This document shows positions 55,997-64,000 of a stretch of DNA of 64,000 nt, piece by piece. The position numbers were made by a program, and so were the translations under genes. Under the pieces are notes generated by a model. The model worked only from the letters and a program-made list of their open reading frames with translations, was not told the DNA's origin and did no database searches. Source of the stretch: Ulva prolifera (taxonomy: Eukaryota > Chlorophyta > Ulvophyceae > Ulvales > Ulvaceae); NCBI GenBank assembly GCA_023078555.1, contig CM041198.1, positions 1,407,800 to 1,471,799 on the forward strand, read 5' to 3'. Each line of letters starts with the position of its first letter. Position 1 is the first letter of the stretch.

Positions 55997-56353
55997 TGTC
56001 ACAATGCATACGCCTGCGGGCAGCAGCGTGGTGACAGGTGCACCCATGCACGGATGGTCCGCGGATCACAGTGTAGGGGTAAGCCGCCAGTCGGGATTGT
56101 CTCGATGTAGCGAGAGAGATCCCGCGAGGGTTCCCCGTCGTAACCTTGAGTGTTGAGTGTTCAGTGTGCATATAAGCATGAGCACACTGAGATCTGTAAC
56201 CTTCATTCTTACTGTTTCACGGTACTAGCTGTACTCTGTCTCCCCTTGCATCTCTCTGGTTCTACCTCTGTGCGCAGCAGGTATGAGATGCTGGTCTCCT
56301 GACTTGACGTAAGGACTGCGTGTCTGACCTGACGAAGGATAACCTTTCTGACA
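55997..56353 (+). repeat. 3' LTR of Copia A plus copy
   Basis: 357 bp, TGTCACAATGCATACG to CCTTTCTGACA, preceded by the polypurine run TATGGGGGAG. A TATA-like GCATATAAGC lies at 56169-56178. Confidence 0.85.
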
Positions 56354-57125
56354 ATGCAATGTGCATCAGCTATCAAGGCGAGACAGGACACCACGTGGAG
56401 GCACCACGTACGCAGCTAAATGATACATGTATACACTCGAAGGATTGCAGCCCCAACACAACGCACTCAAACAAGGAACGCGCCGGATAATTCTCTAAGC
56501 CCTCACTGCTGTCGACATATTCCGGTCCTCTTAATCCTTTGGCTGCCTTGTCTTACATTTTTGATCCCATGCATGCTTATAGACGCCCTGCGGGTACTGG
56601 CTAGGTCAAACTTGGACGCACGTGTGCACACACAAATTCGATGTTTGGGCGCCTGCTTGTTGCCAAGAAGTCAATGTCGATGGCAGCAGTGCATGTAAAC
56701 TTTGTTCGCCGAGATTTATGCAAGTCGCGCCGCGCGAGAGTGTTCGGTACTGTCCAGCCATAGTCAATCTAGAACATACTCCATATGTTTGCTCTCCACA
56801 ATGGAAGCACTTGGTATAGGATCGCACCACCTCCATGCCATGCGGTTTTGCTTGATGTCACGATCCCATGGCCGGCTCGAAATAACTTCCACGTGAGTGT
56901 GTGTTCCTCAGGTAGGCTACGTAGGTATACCGGAAGATGCTGATACCCGTGACCTGCGAAAACACACCTGGTCAACAACCGATGGTGCACGCAAATGCGA
57001 GGCGCACCACAATGATCTCGATCGAGCAGCAGAGAAGCAAGCGTAGATAGGCTCCAAGTAACAGTACTGCTTACGCGTACTCTAAGAATGTCAGTTTGTT
57101 TGAGACACGGAGTCGGACGGAAATC
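56354..57125. other. Intergenic region without a supported gene
   Basis: No coding signal or recognisable repeat. The sequence just outside the LTR (ATGCA) does not match the left outer flank (GGCGG at 38862-38866). Confidence 0.4.
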
Positions 57126-57138
57126 ACCTCCAGCAGCT

Positions 57139-57512
57139 TGCCGCCTTCCGGTTTGTTCCGTTTGCGATCGAATCCTGTGGCTTCATGGGCAAGGCTGCCG
57201 TGAGGTTCGTCGGTCAGTTGGGGGATGTGGCCGCTGCCAGTGGGCGCATCTCCAAAGGCGCGTTTGTCCAGTGGGCGCTGCGGGTGTTGTCGGTGTCATT
57301 GCAGCGCGGCAATGCGGATATGTATCGGAAGTCTGGGCTTGTCATCTCTCGGGAGCAAGGGTTGCGCTATGATGCGGGCCTGGAGGACGCGATCCTGCCG
57401 GACTGAATGTGAGTGCGGTTGTGGTGTTCGTGTGTGTGTGAGTGTATGTTGCAGTTGATTCGGATGAGATTCGGTTTCAGTGTTTGTTTTCTCCCGTTCA
57501 CTCTTTTGTAAT
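57139..57512 (+). mobile_element. LINE-ii, 5'-truncated insertion
   Basis: A 13-bp target duplication, ACCTCCAGCAGCT, lies at 57126-57138 and 57513-57525. It encodes AAFRFVPFAIESCGFMGKAA, VRFVGQLGDVAAASGRISKG, WALRVLSVSLQRGNADMYRK and ends EDAILPD (stop at 57404-57406). The 3' UTR ends GTTCACTCTTTTGTA. This is the best copy of the LINE-ii C-terminus on the plus strand. Confidence 0.85.
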
Positions 57513-57525
57513 ACCTCCAGCAGCT

Positions 57526-58614
57526 GCTCTGCAAGCAAGGTGAACGTGGTTCATGCGATCGGGCGCCATCGCACATCCGAAGCTACAACATATCCAAAGC
57601 TACAGCATACAGCTACAGCATATATGATATACGAAGTAGTTCTAAACTGGTGGCAGGCGCCATCTCGAACACAACAATGTGTGCGCCTCGACCATCGATA
57701 TCGGCACATCAGCTGCGTCTTCGACGCCTTCGCAAGGAAGTGATGTCCACGACAGCGCCGTCAGACATATACAAACGTCACACCTTGCAGCATACTTCAA
57801 TTGAGCATGTCGGAAGTTGAGCAGCGGCGATGACGCCTGCGGCTGCTGCTTGCTAACAATTAGACGCCAGCCCGGGAGTGAACGACCCGCCTACGATTCA
57901 CACCACATTATACAATAATACCCACAGACAGAGATTGTAGAAGACTTCATGCGCTCTTTCCAACCAGATACGCCGCAATGGTCATGTCGGTGCGACCGCA
58001 CACGCAGTACGGATGTCATGGCTAGCACTCCAACGCATTGAGACAGCACAACGAATTGATAATACATTTATGCTCACTGATGCAATGTTTAGGTTTTAAC
58101 AGCTCACATATGGAGATCGCGCCTGGAATGGCGAGCGTTACCGCCACACATCGCATGCACGCATGCATGCAAAAACAGCATCGCGGTGAGTGTGGCGTTA
58201 GTGGACCCAGCCATGCACGCAACCCAAACAGCCCCAGGCATCCATTACACAGATCTCATGGTGCCTCCTGGCGCTAGCATGAACCCCGGATGATTGGCGA
58301 CACCGAAAGCAGAGACACAACGGCAGTATTAGCCATACATATGTACGTGGTAAAGTAATAAAATCGTTTTAATGGTTCCGATGCAAGACAAGTCGGGCAA
58401 AAATGTAGTATATGCACCGCTGCTGCAGTACCGTTGAACGTTGTACCAATGTGGGTGTGCATGCGTGTTTGTGCGGGTGGGCACCATGTGTCGCGTGGCC
58501 TCCCCCCTCTCAGATGGCAGAGGCCCATAGTATGGCTGTGACGCAGCATGCTACAGCAGCAATGGCTCGGCAATGTATTGGGATGTCGGCAAAAGTGCGT
58601 CCTCTGCCTCATCA
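57526..58614. other. Intergenic region without a supported gene
   Basis: A short CTACAGCATA repeat lies near 57595-57625. Nothing else is recognisable. Confidence 0.4.
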
Positions 58615-59352
58615 CGCAGAGCAGAGGGGGTGAGAGTGATGCTGCCCATCGCTGCCGCAGCACAGTGGCACCTGGTTTTTCTGTGCTGTTACCCCCTCTA
58701 CCCCCCCACGCAGTGCTGCGGGGATGACAGTGATGCTGCCCATCGTTGCCGCAGCACAGTGGTGCCTGGTGTTTCTGTGCTGTTACCCCCTCTGCCCTCC
58801 CATGCAGTGCAGCGGGGTTGACAGTGTTGCTGCCCATCGTTGCCGTAGCACAGCGGCACCTGGTTCTTCTGTGCTGTTACCCCCTCTGCCCCCCCCCACG
58901 CAGTGCAGCGTGGTTGACAGTGTTGCTGCCCATCGTTGCCGTAGCACAGCGGCACCTGGTTCTTCTGTGCTGTTACCCCCTCTGCCCCCCCACGCAGTGC
59001 AGCGGGGTTGACAGTGTTGCTGCCCATCGTTGCCGAAGCACAGTGGCACCTGGTTTTTCTGTGCTGTTACCCCCTCTGCCCCCCCACGCAGTGCAGCGGG
59101 GTTGACAGTGTTGCTGCCCATCGCTGCCGCAGCACAGTGGCACCTGGTTTTTCTGTGCTGTTACCCCCTCTGCCCCCCCCACGCAGTGCAGCGGGGATGA
59201 CAGTGGTGCTGCCCATCGCTGCCGCAGCACAGTGGCACCTGGTGTTTCTGTGCTGTTACCCCCTCTGCCCCCCCACGCAGTGCAGTGGGGATGACAGTGG
59301 TGCTGCCCATCGCTGCCGCAGCACAGTGGCACTTGGTGTTTCTGTGGTGTTA
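58615..59352. repeat. Minisatellite, about eight units of 93-97 bp
   Basis: Units begin near 58615, 58708, 58801, 58898, 58992, 59086, 59181 and 59275. The core reads CACGCAGTGCAGCGGGGTTG, then CTGCCCATCGTTGCCG, then a GTGCTGTTACCCCCTCTGCC block with a C-run. Unit length is mostly 94 bp, not a multiple of three, so the open frames that cross it rotate and are not evidence of a protein. Confidence 0.9.
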
Positions 59353-59354
59353 TA

Positions 59355-59376
59355 AGAGGGCATAATTATGCCCTCT
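59355..59376. repeat. 22-bp perfect palindrome at the minisatellite edge
   Basis: AGAGGGCATA and its complement TATGCCCTCT meet at AT. It directly follows the last, partial repeat unit. Confidence 0.85.
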
Positions 59377-60321
59377 GCCCCCTTCATGTCTGGGTGCTGC
59401 CACTCCAGGGTCAGGCTGACCATCGCCATAAAGACAGGCCACAGCGCCCTCACCACGTGGGTGCACCCACACCAGAAATGTCATTACACGCTATACAAAT
59501 TGATCGCAAGCAGTATTCGTGCCACATGCTGTACAGCTTCAGCTAGCCTCCGTGCATGTCAGGACAGTACCAGAGAAATACAAAGAGAGTCGATACAAAT
59601 CAAATAGAAATACATGAGTCGATATCGGCGCCGACTGGTTACTCCGGACGCTTATACTAGCTCAATGAATTGGCTTACAGTGCTGTGAGAAGATGCTCGG
59701 TTGGTACCAGACTCGCTCCAGAGATCGTTGATGCACCATGGCGAGATGCAGTGCTCGTGGGCTCTCCATCGGCACTGCAGTGGTGACTAGCGCATGCATT
59801 ACTCGACCCCGCAATCACAATAGAGTGACCCCGTAATGGTCGGTGTGGCACCGACCATTCCACGACGTTGCTGACTGGGCACATGTGCATCGATTCAGAT
59901 CGGAATGGACGGTGCCACACCGACCACTCAGCGACAGGAGCAGTTGTCTCCTCCAGTCCATACTTGACCACCTAAAGGAGAGTAGCTCCAACTTGTCAGG
60001 CACGTCCTCGTCTTACGTGTGCATCGGATCTGCAGGCATGAGTGCTCAATCCTTTTCAATATCCTATGGTGTACGTCTTCTCCGTTCACTCTTGTGTAAA
60101 CTTGTTCCAGCTTAGACGGCTGGACCTACATGGGCGCAGCTTCTTTGATGTTTGTCTTCATCCATGTACTCGGTTGTAACAATTTTTACATGTGCGCTGC
60201 TGCGTCCGCTTCAGTACGCAATGCTTTCCAGTGTTTTTTATCTGCGGAGAATGATTGGCCTGTCTCGCGCTATGGAAGAGCGCACACATTCCTGTGAGCG
60301 CTGTTGCCCAGGAAGTCATCT
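59377..60321. other. Intergenic region with an inverted repeat
   Basis: A perfect 17-bp inverted repeat, TGGTCGGTGTGGCACCG, lies at about 59836-59852 and 59908-59924. A short LINE-ii tail piece (CTTCTCCGTTCACTCTTGTG) lies near 60076-60095. No gene is seen. Confidence 0.4.
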
Positions 60322-61150
60322 TTACAAAAGAGTGAACGGGAGAAAACAAACACCGAAACCGAATCTCATCCGAATCAACAGCAACATACACTCACCCACA
60401 CACGAACACTACAACCGCACTCACAACTCAGTCCGGCAGGATCGCGTCCTCCAGGCCCGCATCATACCGCAACCCCTGCTCCCGAGAGATGACAAGCCCA
60501 GACTTCCGATACATATCCGCATTGCCGCGCTGCAATGACACCGACAACACCCGCAGCGCCCATTGGACAAACGCTCCTTTGGAGATGCGCCCACTGGCAG
60601 CGGCCACATCCCCCAACTGACCGACGAACCTCACGGCAGCCTTGCCCATGAAGCCACACGATTCGACCGCAAACGGAACAAACCGGAACGCGGCATGGTC
60701 CGGCACGTCCCGCCGGAAGCGGTCCCGCTTCCTGTCCTCCGCCCGCTCCGCCGTCGCACCCGTCTCCCGCGCCGCAGCGGCCATGTATGAGGCCTCCGGC
60801 GCATGCGTGACCACGACGTCCACGGCCGCCATCTCCAGGCGCGGCATGACCACAACGACGTCCCCGCGGCGATTCAGCTCAACACCCGCGCCCCTCGCGA
60901 GGGCACGGTAGAGCGGCTCCAGGGCAGACTGCAGTCCGGCGTAAGAGGCGACCAGGCGCAAGGCACGAGCCAGGTTATCATGGCCCAGGAAGCCATAGGA
61001 CATTCCGCGGCCGCCAAGGAAGCCATAGGACATTCCGCGACCATCGTTCCTTGTGAAGCATACGGATGCGGGCGGAAGGTCGAGAGCCTCATAGGAACGT
61101 TCCTCTGTCAGCGGAACGCCTACGGTTCCGCGGCGGAATGTCACCATTCT
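60322..61150 (-). mobile_element. LINE-ii C-terminal fragment, minus strand, at the 5' edge of GDE gene 7
   Basis: Longest LINE-ii coding fragment. It encodes RALARGAGVELNRRGDVVVV, then AAVDVVVTHAPEASYMAAAA, RKRDRFRRDVPDHAAFRFVP, FAVESCGFMGKAAVRFVGQL and the end EDAILPD (stop near 60428). The 3' tail reaches 60322 (reverse complement GTTCACTCTTTTGTAAA). The R-G-D-V and D-V-V-V-T-H residues are as in LINE-i. A 25-bp tandem duplication (GGAAGCCATAGGACATTCCG) lies at about 60989-61040. The 5' boundary is uncertain. It abuts or replaces the promoter, exon 1 and intron of gene 7. Confidence 0.7.
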
Positions 61151-61166
61151 CCTAGTGGTTGGCCTG

Positions 61167-62180
61167 ATGATGGCTGGAGCCATGATGGCCCCCGAATCCT
61201 CCAGCGCCGCCGTAACCACCTCCTCCCGGTCCGGCCGAAGCATACTAGACAGCATGAGTGGCGACGAGGGTGACGAGGGTGATGAGGGCAACGAGGTCCT
61301 CGACGGCTTCATCCGAAGTCACTCTAATCGTGGCAACGAACCTAGCGAAGAGGACACTGAATTTGAAGGGGACAAGGGCGATGAAGGCGACGAGGGAAAC
61401 GAGGGGGACGAAGGCAACGAGGGTAACAAAGGGGATGAGGGTAACGAAGGGGATGAGGCCGACGAAGGCACCGAGGGCAATGAGGGCAACGAGGGTGGCG
61501 AGGGCGATGACCCTTCACCAAGCTGCACTGAACCGCGCGTCAGATGCGTCCCCCGAGCGTCCAGTTTCATCCTAACCGCGCTGCAGCAATCGCATGACCG
61601 CCTCATCGAGACCATCATCTCCGGCCTCTGCGGCAGCAACAGCCCCAGCGTGACCGCGGCTGCAGCTGCCCTTGCAGCCACAGTCCCTGCGCACACCTTT
61701 GCTGGCATTCTGGCTGATGTGAGCACCCCTTGTCGCAATAGCTGCCAGCCGTTCAACTGTGCCGCCGCGACGGCCACCGCGCAGGCATGGGCTGACGTGA
61801 CGTCTGCATCGCACGCAGATGCCGTCGCCGCAGCGGCGGAGGGCTGTTCGTGCCTCACTGGCGCCCCCGCACTGGCCACTGCCGCGGATTCCACGCTCAT
61901 CGAAGTCACAGAGGAGGCGCTTGTCCGTGCTGAGGTTGTTTCGTGTGGTGAGCTTGGCCTCCATACACCTGAGGCCGCATACGTAAACTGCGCTGCGCTC
62001 GCGTACGCCACCGTCTGGACCAGGGCCATCGCCGAGGCGTTCCTGGAGGGCGACTGCTTCCCGAGCGATCTCGCGACCCGCATTGCCGACGAAGTCAGCA
62101 ACTTCAGCAGCTTCGGCGCGCTCGAGGGCTGCGTGCGCAGCGACTTCTCCTTCAGCGACGCCCTGGGTTCCACACCGTAA
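61167..62180 (+). CDS. GDE-family gene 7: collagen-like acidic, Ala/Cys-rich protein, 5' end lost
   Basis: The frame opens at VVGLMMAGAMMAPESSSAA. The CRMYAAA part of the signal, intron 1, exon 1 and the promoter are replaced by the LINE-ii block. ATG 61167 is the first available. The collagen-like tract includes GDK, GNK and GGE triplets, and the spacer is VLDGFIRSHSNRGNE. The Ala-rich domain is a distinct subtype, with a TPCRNSCQPFNC cluster giving eleven cysteines. It keeps WTRAIAEAFLEGDCFPSDLA and EGCVRSDFSFSDALGSTP before TAA. GTAAGA at 62177 could serve as a donor to an acceptor at 62458. The open frame of 338 codons shows little decay despite the lost 5' end. Confidence 0.6.
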   Translation: MMAGAMMAPESSSAAVTTSSRSGRSILDSMSGDEGDEGDEGNEVLDGFIRSHSNRGNEPSEEDTEFEGDKGDEGDEGNEGDEGNEGNKGDEGNEGDEADEGTEGNEGNEGGEGDDPSPSCTEPRVRCVPRASSFILTALQQSHDRLIETIISGLCGSNSPSVTAAAAALAATVPAHTFAGILADVSTPCRNSCQPFNCAAATATAQAWADVTSASHADAVAAAAEGCSCLTGAPALATAADSTLIEVTEEALVRAEVVSCGELGLHTPEAAYVNCAALAYATVWTRAIAEAFLEGDCFPSDLATRIADEVSNFSSFGALEGCVRSDFSFSDALGSTP

Positions 62181-63540
62181 GACGTACGCTGCCGCCCTGT
62201 CCATGGGGACGATTCCCAAGTCTGTGTGGCTTGACGGTCTGGCTCATGGTGTCAAGTCTTATCATCTCTGTTCCGAGATGAAAGTGTCATTGCAGCGGAC
62301 AAAGACTCACCACATGCATCCGGCGGCCGTTGTCAACACGTAACTTGGATGAGAATGTAAAGAGGCTTCACGGCTGCTGTGCAATTCTGTAGCCAAGTGA
62401 ATGAGGCGTCTGCACACTGCCCATTGCTTGTGCTGACACGGCGGTCGTCTTGCTGCAGGCCTCAGATGGCATCTAGGAGGCGGAAGTGCTTCTCCGGAAG
62501 CCTGTGCCACCTGCAAGGCCTGTGTGGCAAATCCAGGGCAGATGTTTGGGGTCGGTGTGGCGTGGGGTAGGCGAAGGTATTGCACCAAGCTGTCCTCTGC
62601 GTAGTGAAGGCTTCACCGTTACAGCTGACACAGAGACCACTCAGGGAGATGTGGCACGCAACGATCAGCTGCTATGCAGCTCGCGCTGGGTGTGCCTGCC
62701 AAATTGTGTGAGATACATGCACGGATGTATTGATGCCATCTTCTTGTCTAGTTACTTTTTGCGTGCAGATTGCTCACCTGCGGATGTATGCGGGGCTATC
62801 CCCTGCAATGTAATTGTTTCGTGAGTTGTGTGAAGGGATTTGGCGTCCAGAGGTGTAGCGGTCATTTCACCTGTATTGCCACGCCTGACATTGAGAATTT
62901 TACTTGAAGCATATTGTCAATTGTGGATTCAGCAGCATTACTGCATTTAATCTCAAGGCCAGGCTGTACCTGAGCTCGGGTGCACAGTGACGAATGCCAC
63001 AAGTGCTACCTGGTTGTCCTGCATTCCCGTAGGGGCGCCTGCGGTGCTGCGTGCTTCTCCGAGTTCGTCCTTTCAGTACATATCTGTGAGCAACCGGCAC
63101 AGGCTGCCATACCCATCAGGTAAATGGCAAGTAGCAACGCGGGAGCAGCGAGAAGGTTGGAACAGGGTCAACAACCCAGCGCAACACACCCGAGCCACAG
63201 CCACCATCCCCCGCAAAACCATAAACCACTTGACACCGGAATCATGTGAAGCACGCATGCATCGTAGGAGCGGAAGCAAGCGCACCCTCACCGTTTCTCA
63301 CCACCCCCGACACCACTCCAACACACTGAATCACGCGTAGAAGTGCCTACACCCCCGCCCAAATTGAAAGCACACCCACATGCCACAGCACCACCCGCGG
63401 CGGTCCCACCCAAGGCGGTCCAGCCAAGCTACCTGCTATGAGTGGCGGCTGCCACTCAAGCAGCGCTATGCATCCCATCCTCCGCAGTTGACAATTCACC
63501 CTCTGGAGCTAGCTGGTCAGCTCAACAACACCCGACTGGA
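62181..63540. other. 3' flank of GDE gene 7 and intergenic sequence
   Basis: A family last-exon acceptor (CTTGCTGCAG ending 62458) is followed by GCCTCAGATGGCATC. A TGTAA poly(A)-like signal lies near 62356. Homology to 26830-26900 continues to about 62600. Beyond that no gene is supported. Confidence 0.4.
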
Positions 63541-63780
63541 AACAGCAGGCTTGCTGATGTGGCTGCAGGGTCGGGCGCTGCCTCCATGCGGTCGGACGGG
63601 ATCTGTTCTCGATGACCCTGTTCGCGAGCTTTGCACGGCAGTATGCTGTGCGGTGGCGCACCGGGTGCACGCTGCTGACTCGCTGGCACGTCACGCTGAC
63701 AAAGCAGAATTAGCACAACCCAAAGTCCCGGTCAACGATATATTGCCCTGTACAGGCCATCTGGCCTTAGCAGCGGGCCG
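63541..63780 (+). mobile_element. LINE-i C-terminal coding fragment, decayed
   Basis: It matches 36822-37050 at the DNA level (GGCTTGCTGATGTGGCTGCA; GCACGTCACGC; TACAGGCCATC) but carries frameshifts and substitutions, so the encoded LADVAAGSG and RHADKA pieces fall in different frames. No 3' tail was identified in the window. Confidence 0.6.
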
Positions 63781-64000
63781 CCCGGCTCTGTCCTCCCACA
63801 ACGTTCATGCTGCTCGGTCTTGCAGCTCTCCTCGGTGGGCCACATTGCGAGCACTTGCTCCGCCTGTCGTGGGGACGACCTACCTGTGGCATGGCCCCGA
63901 TGTGCACATGTGATGTGCACATGTGATGGGGCGCGCTGAGCAGTAGCAGCTTGCGTGTATAGATTGCCTCTTAGACACGGCTCTGCCTTGTGGTGGATGT
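63781..64000. other. Terminal intergenic sequence
   Basis: Nothing recognisable apart from a GATGTGCACATGTGATGTGC direct repeat near 63899-63927. Confidence 0.35.

Larger units (their letters stand above)
50011..56353 (+). mobile_element. Copia family A, plus-strand copy, lacking 5' LTR
   Basis: The leader (50011-50081), Gag, nucleocapsid, protease, integrase, reverse transcriptase, RNase H and 3' LTR (55997-56353) are present. The 5' LTR and primer site are absent: the leader abuts the U5 fragment of the inverted sister copy. It cannot transpose as it stands. It retains longer open frames than the minus copy. Confidence 0.85.

Noticed and set aside
38862-56358. Target-site duplication around the whole Copia A inverted pair
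   Set aside because: GGCGG on the left and ATGCA on the right do not match, so the pair did not insert as a unit.
58615-59352. Possible CRISPR-like array
   Set aside because: Units are contiguous near-identical 94-bp repeats without unique spacers, and the window is eukaryotic.
58690-59456. Overlapping 80-190-codon frames on both strands of the minisatellite
   Set aside because: The repeat unit is mostly 94 bp, so the frame rotates every unit. No start, signal or independent support.

Overview
This is a window of eukaryotic nuclear DNA, most likely from a green alga and plausibly a volvocine or Haematococcus-like chlorophyte. That is an inference. It rests on GC-rich coding exons, GT-AG introns, TATA boxes, TGTAA-type poly(A) signals near gene ends, collagen-like and Ala/Cys-rich secreted proteins, and Copia and endonuclease-tailed non-LTR retroelements. 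No bacterial-type gene, rRNA, convincing tRNA gene or CRISPR array was found.

The host genes are a dispersed tandem family that I do not recognise, called here the GDE family. Each member has a tiny first exon beginning ATG-TGC, an intron of about 180-465 bp, a main exon and a short last exon. The main exon encodes the signal-peptide core, a strictly periodic acidic Gly-X-Glu (X = Asp/Asn) collagen-like tract and an Ala-rich domain with about ten cysteines. Intact or nearly intact copies lie at 319-2448, 12061-14175 and 18364-20486. A copy that has lost its 5' end is at 61167-62180. Decayed copies are at 10195-10850 (minus strand), 25246-26830, 33804-35825 and 38499-38766. Promoters and 3' regions are duplicated together with the genes.

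Nearly everything else is transposable elements. Two subfamilies of 5'-truncated non-LTR retrotransposon (LINE-i and LINE-ii) are scattered with clear target-site duplications, often nested. hAT-like non-autonomous DNA elements occur at 7071, 9411, 22094 and 23068-24964.

From 38.87 to 56.35 kb lies a head-to-head inverted duplication of one Copia element (family A): minus copy 38867-50010 and plus copy 50011-56353. Inside the minus copy, at a 5-bp duplicated site, is a solo LTR of a second Copia family (B). Inside that solo LTR is a complete, very young B element (40626-44832). Its LTRs differ by one base, yet its polyprotein lacks integrase. The plus copy carries the same double insertion, collapsed by a deletion with filler DNA. 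This orders the events: the nesting came before the inverted duplication.

The window is rich in perfect palindromes, including two directly abutting pairs (651-706 and 3985-4082). A 60-bp palindrome in the plus Copia A copy is absent from its sister copy, so palindrome creation appears to be an ongoing mutational process here.
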